NCBI RefSeq assembly: GCF_043641075.1
Contig: NZ_JBHZRC010000014.1
Span: 37,047 to 101,046, forward strand
Length of the DNA stretch: 64,000 bases
Direction of reading: 5' to 3'
Source: Bacillus_BD oryzisoli_A
GTDB taxonomy: Bacteria > Bacillota > Bacilli > Bacillales > Cytobacillaceae
The first letter of the stretch is position 1. Each line of letters starts with the position of its first letter. Below the pieces are notes generated by a model that was not told the origin of the DNA, made no database searches, and worked only from the letters and a program-made list of their open reading frames with translations. Both the position numbers and the translations under genes were made by a program. This document shows, piece after piece, positions 48,476-57,682 of the stretch.

Positions 48476-50581
48476 TCACGATGAAGATATCGCTTCTCTT
48501 TTGTCACCAAAAACCGCTTTTTCCAATAGCTCTGCAACATCATATGTCTTTACGGTATCTTCCACTTCCTTCGCTTTCGTTCCGTCAGACAGCATGGTCA
48601 GGCAGTATGGGCAGCCTGAGCTGATAACAGACGGTTTGACCTCCAAGGCCTGCTCGGTACGTGCAACGTTAATGCGGTGACCTGTTTCCTCTTCCATCCA
48701 CATTAAGCCCCCTCCTGCGCCACAGCACATCCCGTTTTCACGGCTCCGCTCCATTTCCACAAGCGTAACACCCGGAATCCTTTTAAGAATTTCCCTTGGG
48801 GGATCAAAGACTTCGTTATAGCGGCCTAAATAGCAGGAATCATGGAAGGTGATTGTCTCATTCACCGCATGCTGGGGCTTCAATCGTCCTTCCTTGACTA
48901 GCTGGGCCAGCAGCTCAGTATGATGGAAGACCTCAAGGCTCAAGCCGAAATCAGGGTATTCATTTTTAAATACATTATAGGCATGTGGATCAATTGTGAC
49001 GATTTTTTCAACACCGGCACTTTCAAATTCTGCAATATTATGGGCCGCAAGCTCCTGGAATAAGAATTCATTGCCAAGACGGCGCGGTGTATCACCTGAA
49101 TTTTTTTCCTTATTTCCTAGTATCGCAAACTTCACACCCGCTTCATTTAACAGCCTTGCAAAGGCTAACGCAATCTTCTGGCTTCGGTTATCGAAGGACC
49201 CCATGGAGCCGACCCAGAAAAGATAGTCAAATGTTTCACCTGTTTTTGCAAGCTCCTTAACGGTCGGTATCCTAACATCCTCCCTCGAGCTTCGCCAGTT
49301 TTCCTTTTCCCTGCGGTTCAGGCCCCACGGGTTCCCCTGGCGTTCAATGTTGGTCATGGCACGCTGAGCATCCGAGTTTAATTTCCCTTCCGTTAATACT
49401 AAGTAACGGCGCAAATCAATGACTTTTTCGACATGCTCGTTCATCACCGGACATTGATCCTCACAGTTCCTGCACGTTGTACAGGCCCAGATTTCTTCCT
49501 CGGTAATAACCTCACCGATTAAGCTAGGACTATATGCGGCAGGCACTGCTCCCCCTTTTGCAGCGGCAGCTGCCAGTTGATTTCCCTCAGTATTGGCGAA
49601 CGCAAATGCAGGCACCCATGGCTTCAGCCTTGTAACGGCGGCACCATGATTTGTAAGATGATCACGCAATTTCACCATCAAATCCATCGGCGACAGCATT
49701 TTCCCGGTCCCTGTTGCCGGGCACATATTCGTACATCGCCCGCATTCCACACAGGCGTATAAATCGATTAGCTGATGCTGCGAGAATTCTTCAATTTTTC
49801 CAACACCAAAGGTTTCCTGGGTTTCATCCTCAAAGTTGATCGGCGCCAGCTTCCCCGGGCTCTTTAAGCGGTTAACATAAACATTGGCCGGTCCGGCAAT
49901 TAAATGGGCATGCTTTGACTGTGGGACATAGACAAGAAATGTGAGCAGGATGATTAAATGAGCCCACCAGGCTATATAAAAAATGACAACAGCAGCCTTT
50001 TCCCCCATTCCGGAGAAGATAGCAGCGATCATTGAAGCAACAGGCTCTGACCAGACTGGCTCATGCTGATGCCAAACCATACCCATTCCGTTACCAAGCA
50101 GGACGGATAGCATTAATCCGCCGATAAAAATCAGCACAAGTCCAGCCTTAAAGTTTCTTTTTAAACGAACAAGCTTTTCAATATAACGGCGGTAAAAGGC
50201 CATTATTACAGCAGCCAGAATTAAAAGCGTCACGATTTCTTGAAAAAAGGTAAATGCGGGATAAAGGGGACCTAACGGCAGGTGTGCACCAGGCTTAATT
50301 CCTTTTGTAATAAAATCAATGGCTCCAAATTGGACGAGGATAAAGCCGTAGAAAAACAAGACATGCATGATGCCGCTTTTCTTATCCTTCAACAGCTTCT
50401 TCTGCCCAAATACATGGACCCATATCTTATGAAGTCGTTCTCTAATATTGTGGTCGAACTCCACTTTCCTGCCTAATTTAATATAGGCGATTCTCGTCTT
50501 AATTAGGTAGACAAACAGGCTAACAGCGTAAGCGGTGACAGCAAGAAATGCTAAAAAATTGATCCATAGAATACCATTCAT
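48476..50581 (-). CDS. fadF: FadF-type membrane iron-sulfur oxidoreductase
   Basis: 701 residues, thought to pass electrons from acyl-CoA dehydrogenases (via ETF) to quinone. The N-terminal half has about six membrane helices related to nitrate reductase gamma subunits. Two 4Fe-4S motifs follow (CVECGRCTNMCP and CTTCRNCEDQCP), then two CCG-type domains (DSCYLGRYN, MCCGAGGGLMW, SGCPYCLTML) as in heterodisulfide reductase. AGGAGGGAGAGG precedes the ATG. Equivalent to ywjF/fadF, next to clsB. Confidence 0.93.
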   Translation of the reverse strand: MNGILWINFLAFLAVTAYAVSLFVYLIKTRIAYIKLGRKVEFDHNIRERLHKIWVHVFGQKKLLKDKKSGIMHVLFFYGFILVQFGAIDFITKGIKPGAHLPLGPLYPAFTFFQEIVTLLILAAVIMAFYRRYIEKLVRLKRNFKAGLVLIFIGGLMLSVLLGNGMGMVWHQHEPVWSEPVASMIAAIFSGMGEKAAVVIFYIAWWAHLIILLTFLVYVPQSKHAHLIAGPANVYVNRLKSPGKLAPINFEDETQETFGVGKIEEFSQHQLIDLYACVECGRCTNMCPATGTGKMLSPMDLMVKLRDHLTNHGAAVTRLKPWVPAFAFANTEGNQLAAAAAKGGAVPAAYSPSLIGEVITEEEIWACTTCRNCEDQCPVMNEHVEKVIDLRRYLVLTEGKLNSDAQRAMTNIERQGNPWGLNRREKENWRSSREDVRIPTVKELAKTGETFDYLFWVGSMGSFDNRSQKIALAFARLLNEAGVKFAILGNKEKNSGDTPRRLGNEFLFQELAAHNIAEFESAGVEKIVTIDPHAYNVFKNEYPDFGLSLEVFHHTELLAQLVKEGRLKPQHAVNETITFHDSCYLGRYNEVFDPPREILKRIPGVTLVEMERSRENGMCCGAGGGLMWMEEETGHRINVARTEQALEVKPSVISSGCPYCLTMLSDGTKAKEVEDTVKTYDVAELLEKAVFGDKREAISSS

Positions 50582-50764
50582 TTTTTGACCTCTCCCTCCT
50601 GTTTGAATAAATATCCCTGCCGGTGTGGATTTTTTTGATGAATGAAGTTAATCCATTATATTAACACGTTAATTTTTTTATTTCCCTTTTACAAAAAACA
50701 TAGGAAATGTGAATCCTGTGCATACTATCAGAACAGTAGGTAAGGCTCTAGGGGGAAATGAAAC

Positions 50765-51967
50765 ATGGATACATTTTTCGTAATCATTGGGATTCTCTAT
50801 GTAGTCGTCCTTTATTTCTTCATTGACTTTTCCCTTGGCAGAAAAATTCATTTAGAGAAGTTACAGCTGCAGCACTTTCCTGATCGACATAGCGATATTC
50901 AGCTATTTACCTCAGGTCCTGAATTGTTTGCTGACCTGTTTGCTGAATTTAAGGAAGCACAAAAGCACATTCATATTCTCTTTTATATTGTTAAAAAGGA
51001 TCGAATCTCCGCCGAATTCCTATCGTTGTTAAAAAAGAAGGCAAATGAGGGTGTCGAAGTCCGCCTCATGCTGGACTGGGTTGGCAGCCTAAAAGCGAAG
51101 CGCAGCATTTCTCGAGAGCTTCAGGGTTCAAAGGTACAGCTTGTCTTTTGCAAGGCACCGAGACCTCCCTTTTTCTTTTACTCCTCTCAGGTCCGCAATC
51201 ATCGAAAAATTACGGTTATTGACGGCAAAATCGGCTATCTTGGAGGCTTTAATATTGGCAAGGAATATATCAACCTGGATTCAAAGCTCAGCCCGTGGCG
51301 CGATTACCATTTGAAAATAATTGGCGAGGGCGTACAGGACCTGCAGCATATGTTTCTACGAGACTGGGAAGAAGCGGCACGTGTCCGCTTGCTCCAAGAT
51401 GAAGCGTATTTTCCACGTTTGGAAAAAGGGAAATACCGTCATAAGATTGTTCCCTCCGAGGGCTTTTATCTGGAGGAAACCTTTTCTGACCTGATTAGAA
51501 GTGCAAAGCAATGCATTATGATAGGATCACCTTATTTTATCCCGGGCAAAGTAATTTTTCGTGATCTGCAGGCTGCATTAAAAAGAGGCGTCAAGCTTGA
51601 GATTCTCGTCCCATCCAATCCAGACCATGCGCTTGTCAAAGAAGCCTCCTATAGGTATTTACGCAAGCTTCTGTCCTTAGGGGCTTCGGTGTACCAATAT
51701 CAAAACGGCTTCTATCATTCTAAAATTCTCATCATCGACGACAAGGTCTGTGACGTCGGAACCGCCAACTTTGATAAACGAAGCTTCTATTTAAATCATG
51801 AAATGAACTGCTATACGTACGACCCGCACTATATCGAGAAAATCCGATCCGTGCTAAAGCAAGACCAGTCTGATTCCAAGCTCATCTCAAAGCAAGACAT
51901 CTCCAGGCTGAACCCCTGGATCTTCTGCAAAGAAATGGTCGCACGATCGATTTCATTGTTTTTATAA
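50765..51967 (+). CDS. clsB: Cardiolipin synthase family protein (YwjE/ClsB)
   Basis: Phospholipase D superfamily, 400 residues. One N-terminal membrane helix precedes two HKD motifs: a first near RNHRKITVIDGKIGYLGG, where the leading histidine and lysine are present, and a second HSKILIIDDKVCDVGTANFD. Condenses phosphatidylglycerol to cardiolipin in its family. The ATG is preceded by AGGGGGAAATG. Divergent from fadF across a 183-base gap. Confidence 0.9.
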   Translation: MDTFFVIIGILYVVVLYFFIDFSLGRKIHLEKLQLQHFPDRHSDIQLFTSGPELFADLFAEFKEAQKHIHILFYIVKKDRISAEFLSLLKKKANEGVEVRLMLDWVGSLKAKRSISRELQGSKVQLVFCKAPRPPFFFYSSQVRNHRKITVIDGKIGYLGGFNIGKEYINLDSKLSPWRDYHLKIIGEGVQDLQHMFLRDWEEAARVRLLQDEAYFPRLEKGKYRHKIVPSEGFYLEETFSDLIRSAKQCIMIGSPYFIPGKVIFRDLQAALKRGVKLEILVPSNPDHALVKEASYRYLRKLLSLGASVYQYQNGFYHSKILIIDDKVCDVGTANFDKRSFYLNHEMNCYTYDPHYIEKIRSVLKQDQSDSKLISKQDISRLNPWIFCKEMVARSISLFL

Positions 51968-51970
51968 AGG

Positions 51971-51996
51971 AGCCACGGGGACGGATTCCTTGGCCC
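51971..51996. repeat. Small hairpin repeat with GGGGACGG core (copy 4)
   Basis: AGCCACGGGGACGGATTCCT then TGGCCC; GCCA pairs with TGGC around a GGGGACGGATTCC core. It resembles the repeats at 9788-9820 and 27351-27402. Located between clsB and uvsE. Confidence 0.45.
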
Positions 51997-52071
51997 GGCA
52001 CGTAACAGTCTCTAGATTTTACAAAGCTGCCCGCACTAAAGCCATTTTCACCGAAAAAAGGAGTAAACACT

Positions 52072-53028
52072 ATGAGGATTCGCTTTGGTTATGTGTCCCA
52101 ATCAATGAGTCTATGGGATGCATCTCCATCCAAAACCGTTACCTATACCCGTTTTTCACAGCTCCCTGCAGAAGAACGCATGGAGAAGCTATTAACCGTC
52201 ACCGCAGCCAATCTAGCTAATACGAAAAGAATGCTTCATTATAATATTGGCCATGAAATTGAGCTGTACCGGTTCTCTAGCTCGATTGTCCCGCTTGCGA
52301 CCCATCCTGAGGTTCGCTGGGATTTTGTCACACCTTTTCGGGATGAGTGGCGTGAGATTGGTGACCTTGTTAAAAAGCATCGCCTGCGGGTTAGCTTTCA
52401 CCCTAATCAATTTACGCTGTTCACCTCGCCTCGCGAGGATGTGACAAAGAATGCCGTTGTTGATATGGAGTACCATTATCGAATGCTTGAAGCAATGGGA
52501 GTTGAAAAGGAAAGCCTCATTAACATCCATATCGGCGGGGCTTATGGGAATAAAGAGGAATCCCTTGAACGGTTCCAGGTTAATTTAAAAAGTCTTCCCG
52601 CACATATTAAAGAGGTTATGACGCTGGAAAATGATGATAAAACGTATACGACCGATGAAACGCTGAAGATCTGTCAGCTTGAAGGTGTCGCGAATATTTT
52701 CGATTATCATCACCACATGGCTAACCTAGGGGAAGCCTCGTTAGAGCAGATGCTGCCGCAGGTTTTTGCTACGTGGGAGCGTCGGGGGCTTCTTCCGAAA
52801 ATTCATATCTCATCGCCGAAGACATCATCCGCCTTCCGTTCCCATGCCGATTATGTCGATATTGAATTTCTCCAGCCCTTACTGGAGCTTCTTCATTCCA
52901 TGAAACAGGATGTCGATTTTATGATTGAAGCAAAAATGAAGGATTTGGCGATGCTAAAGCTTGTCGAGGATATCAGCAAAATTCGCGGGGTCAAACGAAT
53001 CAGCGGTGGGGCGGTGGAGTGGAAATAA
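52072..53028 (+). CDS. uvsE: UV damage endonuclease UvsE
   Basis: Metal-dependent TIM-barrel endonuclease nicking 5' of UV photoproducts, 318 residues. It starts MRIRFGYVSQSMSLWDASPS; metal-ligand segments include VSFHPNQFTLF, INIHIGGAYGNKEESL, LENDDKTYT, FDYHHHMAN and IHISSPK. AAAAGGAGTAAACACT precedes the ATG. Equivalent to ywjD, downstream of clsB. Confidence 0.95.
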   Translation: MRIRFGYVSQSMSLWDASPSKTVTYTRFSQLPAEERMEKLLTVTAANLANTKRMLHYNIGHEIELYRFSSSIVPLATHPEVRWDFVTPFRDEWREIGDLVKKHRLRVSFHPNQFTLFTSPREDVTKNAVVDMEYHYRMLEAMGVEKESLINIHIGGAYGNKEESLERFQVNLKSLPAHIKEVMTLENDDKTYTTDETLKICQLEGVANIFDYHHHMANLGEASLEQMLPQVFATWERRGLLPKIHISSPKTSSAFRSHADYVDIEFLQPLLELLHSMKQDVDFMIEAKMKDLAMLKLVEDISKIRGVKRISGGAVEWK

Positions 53029-53110
53029 TAAAAGGTATTTGAGTTTCTTCTTTAAGGACCCACTTTGTCCTTTAGACCCCCATCATCAACGCATTCCTGC
53101 ACACCAAACA

Positions 53111-53140
53111 AAAAAGGCTCCCGCAACAGGGAGCCTTTTT
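53111..53140. terminator. Bidirectional terminator between uvsE and argS
   Basis: AAAAAGGCTCCC (53111-53122) / GGGAGCCTTTTT (53129-53140), a perfect 12-bp stem with a 6-base loop. T-runs on both strands serve the convergent genes. Confidence 0.92.
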
Positions 53141-53144
53141 ACTA

Positions 53145-54815
53145 TTACATCTTCTCCGGAGCCGAAACCCCAATCAAATCTAACGCATTTTTCAACGTAA
53201 TCTGCACAGCCTTAATCAATGACAAACGAGCCTTTGTTTTCTCCACTTCCTCCAAATCAAGAACCTTTTCAGCATTATAGAAGCTGTGGAAATTGGATGC
53301 TAATTCAAAAATATAGTTGCTAATACGGTGCGGCATTCTCTTCAATGCAGCTTCCCCTACTGCTTCAGGGAATTCACCAAGCTTCTTCAATACATCAATT
53401 TCCTTTTCAGCCTGAATAAAAGAGAAATCTGCATCTGTGCTGTATGAAAGATTTTGCTCCTCAGCAGAACGCAGGATACTGCAGATACGCGCATGTGCAT
53501 ATTGTGCATAATACACCGGATTATCATTGGATTGTGACACAGCTAAATCAAGGTCAAAATCCATATGGGTATCCGCACTTCTCATCGCAAAGAAGTAGCG
53601 TGTTGCGTCAAGACCAACCTCTTCAACAAGATCTCTCATGGTTACAGCCTTACCTGTACGCTTACTCATCTTCATTTTCTCGCCATTTTTATATAAATGA
53701 ACAAGCTGGATAATTTCCACTTCAAGTGTATCGGCACCATAGCCTAAAGCCTGAATGGCCGCTTTCATACGTGGAATATAACCGTGGTGGTCAGCACCCC
53801 AAATATTGATCAGCTTCTCAAAGCCGCGCTCAAGCTTGTCTCTGTGGTAGGCAATATCCGGCAGCAAGTACGTATAGGAGCCATCCTGCTTAATGAGCAC
53901 GCGGTCCTTATCGTCACCGAAATCAGTTGAACGTAACCATGTTGCACCGTCCTGCTCGAAAATATAGCCATTATCTCTAAGCTTTTGCAAAGCATCATCA
54001 ATTTTACCATTATGATATAAAGAAGTTTCAGAGAACCACACATCAAATCCGACACGGAAATCCTCTAAATCCTGCTTCAGCTTGGCCATTTCGTATTTCA
54101 ATCCGTATTCACGGAATTGCTGGAAGCGCTCTTCTTCGTCCATCTCAACGAACTTATCACCGAACTCTTCCGCTAATTTTTTCCCGATCCCAATAATGTC
54201 TTCCCCATGGTAGCCATCCTCAGGCATTGGCTTATCGATGCCAAGCGCCTGATGGTAACGCGCATCCACTGACAATGCAAGGTTATTAATCTGGTTACCA
54301 GCATCATTGATATAATATTCACGTGAAACGTCATAGCCTGCCTTTGCTAAAATATTGCAAAGTGAATCACCGACTGCAGCACCGCGGGCATGTCCTAGAT
54401 GAAGATCACCTGTTGGGTTGGCAGATACAAACTCAACCTGAATTTTCTCGTTGTTCCCAACCGTTGTTTCACCATATTTTTCGCCAGCATCCATAATTGC
54501 TGGAATTAAATCCGTTAAATAGCTGTTGTTCATGTAAAAATTAATAAAGCCCGGTCCGGCAATTTCAATTTTTTCAATCGAAGCCTTTGATTTATCAAAA
54601 TTGGCCACAAGCTCTTCGGCAATCATCTTCGGCGCTTTTTTTGCCACTCTTGCCAGCTGCATCGCCATATTTGTTGAATAGTCCCCGTTTACCTTTTCCT
54701 TTGGAATTTCCAAAATTACGTCAGGCAGCTGTTCTTCCGTCGCTAATCCTGCTTTGATAACAGCAGCAGCAATTTCCTGCCTTAAATTACTTTTTACCTG
54801 CTCCACTATGTTCAT
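53145..54815 (-). CDS. argS: Arginyl-tRNA synthetase
   Basis: Class I synthetase, 556 residues, the B. subtilis length. SANPTGDLHLGHARGAAVGD carries the HIGH-type motif and MKMSKRTGKAVTMRDL the KMSKS-type motif; the C-terminal anticodon domain follows. GAGGAGG before the ATG at 54815 sets the start, and the first 29 bases overlap the ywiB end. Confidence 0.97.
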   Translation of the reverse strand: MNIVEQVKSNLRQEIAAAVIKAGLATEEQLPDVILEIPKEKVNGDYSTNMAMQLARVAKKAPKMIAEELVANFDKSKASIEKIEIAGPGFINFYMNNSYLTDLIPAIMDAGEKYGETTVGNNEKIQVEFVSANPTGDLHLGHARGAAVGDSLCNILAKAGYDVSREYYINDAGNQINNLALSVDARYHQALGIDKPMPEDGYHGEDIIGIGKKLAEEFGDKFVEMDEEERFQQFREYGLKYEMAKLKQDLEDFRVGFDVWFSETSLYHNGKIDDALQKLRDNGYIFEQDGATWLRSTDFGDDKDRVLIKQDGSYTYLLPDIAYHRDKLERGFEKLINIWGADHHGYIPRMKAAIQALGYGADTLEVEIIQLVHLYKNGEKMKMSKRTGKAVTMRDLVEEVGLDATRYFFAMRSADTHMDFDLDLAVSQSNDNPVYYAQYAHARICSILRSAEEQNLSYSTDADFSFIQAEKEIDVLKKLGEFPEAVGEAALKRMPHRISNYIFELASNFHSFYNAEKVLDLEEVEKTKARLSLIKAVQITLKNALDLIGVSAPEKM

Positions 54816-55257
54816 TGCTTTCATCCTCCTCAAACGTTATCGATATGTGATATGTACCTGCATGGTTTCCCAGCATCGTTAAATCATAGAATATGTTAAT
54901 GAGACCCTTTTTTAAACCATAGTCAAATTCATGGCTAATCCTCGTTGCTGTGGTTTCCATGTCGAGTACCCCGTACGGCGTTTTGTAGCTTCCGACAAGT
55001 GTCTTATTCATTTGAAAGGGCAGACGCATGTCAACGGCTCCGTTTCTAACTATAGACCCTTCCCGTTCAGATACCTTCACAACCGTTTTCGCGGTCCCCT
55101 CTTCCATTAATTCATCATAGCGCAGAAAAACAGAGCTCGTCTTTTGAATGTATTGTCCAAAAGCGATGAGCTCATACGTTTCTTTTTCCGAATCATTCGT
55201 AATCATCGTATTTACTGTTATTTTAACAGCCATTTGCTCTGTTGGATAGCTGGACAC
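54787..55257 (-). CDS. ywiB: DUF1934 / YwiB family beta-barrel protein
   Basis: 156-residue conserved protein of unknown function, with a predicted lipocalin-like beta-barrel (VKITVNTMITND, TYHISITFEED). GTG start at 55257 with GAGGTG eight bases upstream; the ATG at 55233 (MAVKITVNT) is the alternative. It overlaps argS, a coupling conserved in Bacillus. Confidence 0.88.
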   Translation of the reverse strand: MSSYPTEQMAVKITVNTMITNDSEKETYELIAFGQYIQKTSSVFLRYDELMEEGTAKTVVKVSEREGSIVRNGAVDMRLPFQMNKTLVGSYKTPYGVLDMETTATRISHEFDYGLKKGLINIFYDLTMLGNHAGTYHISITFEEDESNEHSGAGKK

Positions 55258-55346
55258 TGAACGTGCACCTCTTTTCCTTGCATTACCTGGTTACATCCTT
55301 TTGGATAACCTATTAATTATAAATTTTTTTATAAATTGTTTCAAGT

Positions 55347-56462
55347 TCACGTTGGTTTTCCGTTAACAGCCTTGGATGCTGCCCTCTTTTTCCGAAAACT
55401 TCCGACAATCCATAGCAAGAGCGGAATTCCAGCCATATTTAGAGACAGGACGAATGGAAGCCAAAAATATTCCATATACTCCATTCCATATAATGAGTAA
55501 TTTGAAAAAATGGTTGCTAAAATAAAGGATAGGCATGCCACCAAAACAATTAGCTTTTTCCAATCTTTAATATGAAACAATTGAGCAGTTCCATAGGCTG
55601 CCATAAAAAAATATAAGGATAGTTTGACAAAAAGACTTAGTATCCATATTAATACAGCCAGTATTTCAAGATTTTGTATAAAATTCATTACATTAATAAA
55701 CCTGATCATTTCAAATGCAGAATATTTCAGATTGGCCGCCACTTCTGGTCCAAAAACCAGAATGACAAAAAGGGCGGAGATATTAAGCAGCACGGCTGCA
55801 GAGAAAACCCCCCATACTGCCCGGCGGGTTCCTTGCTCCGGCTGGTCCATAAATGAAATGAGCATTAGCATGAATACCGATTCTCCTAAAAAGGAAAGGG
55901 GATATAGGCTGCCTTTCACAATAGGATATAAACCTGTATCAGAATAAACCGGGAGAACGTGAGCCATTTGGAGATTGGGTAACGTAAAAAAAATCAAAAA
56001 GAGAAAGCTCACCAAAATAATGGGCCCAAACACCTCACTGCATCGGGCAACCCCTTCTATTCCACCTAGATAAGCAATATAAATCATTAATAAAAGGATG
56101 GTCAAAAACAATACCCATGGTGGAGTTCTAGGAAGTAAAATAATGTTCACAAACTCGGAAAATTCCCCCAATATATCGCCGATAACGGAATACCAATAGA
56201 CTAAATAGAGAATTGCTAGGAAGGTACCGATCCATTTGCCAAAAATTAATTTACCGTATTCAATCAGGGTATGCTTGGGATGCAGTAAAGCCGTTTTGGC
56301 TGCAAGGAACACTAGCAACACTCCCCCCAGTCCTGCTAGAAGAAAGGAAATCCAAACGTCTTGTTTCGCTGCCTTAATTGCCGGTGAAACGGTAATAAGC
56401 AAAGTATTGCCAACTAATATTGATACCATAATCCAATAAATTTGCAGTCCCGTTATTTTCAT
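55347..56462 (-). CDS. Spore germination receptor, permease (B) subunit
   Basis: 371 residues, about ten membrane helices, GerAB/GerKB family related to amino-acid permeases. It forms the germinant-binding membrane subunit in the spore inner membrane. Typical N-terminus KITGLQIYWIMVSILVGNTL. Third in an A-C-B ordered operon, as in gerK, overlapping the C gene by four bases. The germinant cannot be inferred. Confidence 0.92.
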   Translation of the reverse strand: MKITGLQIYWIMVSILVGNTLLITVSPAIKAAKQDVWISFLLAGLGGVLLVFLAAKTALLHPKHTLIEYGKLIFGKWIGTFLAILYLVYWYSVIGDILGEFSEFVNIILLPRTPPWVLFLTILLLMIYIAYLGGIEGVARCSEVFGPIILVSFLFLIFFTLPNLQMAHVLPVYSDTGLYPIVKGSLYPLSFLGESVFMLMLISFMDQPEQGTRRAVWGVFSAAVLLNISALFVILVFGPEVAANLKYSAFEMIRFINVMNFIQNLEILAVLIWILSLFVKLSLYFFMAAYGTAQLFHIKDWKKLIVLVACLSFILATIFSNYSLYGMEYMEYFWLPFVLSLNMAGIPLLLWIVGSFRKKRAASKAVNGKPT

Positions 56463-57670
56463 TCCTTGATCTCGCTTTCTTTATACAATAATGATGGACC
56501 AGTCATGCCAATTCGACGGATCTTAAGGTCAACGTCTACTGAAATATTCGCTTCTGCAAAATATGTGTCCCAATCCTTCTTCACCTTTTTCCACTGCTGG
56601 GGATATCTTTTATGAACAGCCTCCCCAAAGCCGAATATATCCAGTCCAAATTCCTTTTGTACTTTAGTGATTGTTGCCAGTACTTCTTCTTTTGTTTGTT
56701 TTTCCATTGCATGTTTCAGTAGTTTGATATTGTCCCTTTTATCAATATCTAAATTATTATTATTTTCAGTAATACCTCCCTCTCCGCTTAACTCAACCGT
56801 AAAGGTGATCTGACCGTTCCTCATTTTTGGGATTATTTCCCCATGGATTTTAGTTAATGCCAAGCTTGCGTTCCCTTTGCCATTCTGTGAAACACTTATC
56901 TTCTTTTTATTTAATCGATTGGTTACCCACAAAAAATCCCAATTTTCATCCATATTTAAAAAACCCGCTAATTTCAAATCTGGGTCAAACACAGCTAGCC
57001 CAGCCAATTTTAAAATTGGTTTCGCAGCTTCCCCCTTGGCATCCTTATTTCCATGTTGGAAATAATCAATATCAATAGCTGGAATAGTAGGCCGAATCCC
57101 GTCACTGTTAGCAGCAATAATAAAATCCAGATAGGCCACATCTCCTCTTCCTCCTGCCTGTTCATGGACCTTTAAAGCAGCAACTGCTGGCGGACTTTCA
57201 AACGGGTTAGACAGATTCAGTGCCTGTAAAGCCGTATCCCCTTTTACGACAAAAACGTCCGTTCGAATACTGACATCCGAGCTTCTGCTATTTATATCAA
57301 TCTCTTCCTTCAAACCATGCTTTGCAAATTTTTCTCCATATAAAACCACCCGCCTCTGGCCAAAATAAGCTTCCCTTGAGAGCTTATTTTGTTGGGTTTC
57401 CAAGGCATCCTGTACACTTTTCCCCTTCTCCGAGACCGTTACGTATGATTCACTTTTACTGCCTCCACCGCTTCCTCCTCCGGTTTGCGACTGCATATTC
57501 GCTGGGATCGCTATTTGACCGCATATTTGAATCTCATCCTCTTTTTCACCAACATCCCAGCCTGTCGCAAGCCATATGGAACGGTCATTCAGCTCCTTCC
57601 GATCCCAGCAGCCTGTTGTGATGATCAATTGGATACAGAAAAAGATACACACAATACTCCCCTTGCCCAT
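56459..57670 (-). CDS. Spore germination receptor, lipoprotein (C) subunit
   Basis: GerAC/GerKC family lipoprotein, 403 residues. A signal sequence ends in the lipobox ITTGCWDRKELND, the usual GCWD start of the mature chain. A glycine/serine-rich loop (QSQTGGGSGGGSKSE) lies at about residue 62. Starts 12 bases after the A subunit. Confidence 0.93.
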   Translation of the reverse strand: MGKGSIVCIFFCIQLIITTGCWDRKELNDRSIWLATGWDVGEKEDEIQICGQIAIPANMQSQTGGGSGGGSKSESYVTVSEKGKSVQDALETQQNKLSREAYFGQRRVVLYGEKFAKHGLKEEIDINSRSSDVSIRTDVFVVKGDTALQALNLSNPFESPPAVAALKVHEQAGGRGDVAYLDFIIAANSDGIRPTIPAIDIDYFQHGNKDAKGEAAKPILKLAGLAVFDPDLKLAGFLNMDENWDFLWVTNRLNKKKISVSQNGKGNASLALTKIHGEIIPKMRNGQITFTVELSGEGGITENNNNLDIDKRDNIKLLKHAMEKQTKEEVLATITKVQKEFGLDIFGFGEAVHKRYPQQWKKVKKDWDTYFAEANISVDVDLKIRRIGMTGPSLLYKESEIKE

Positions 57671-57682
57671 TATTCAAACTCC

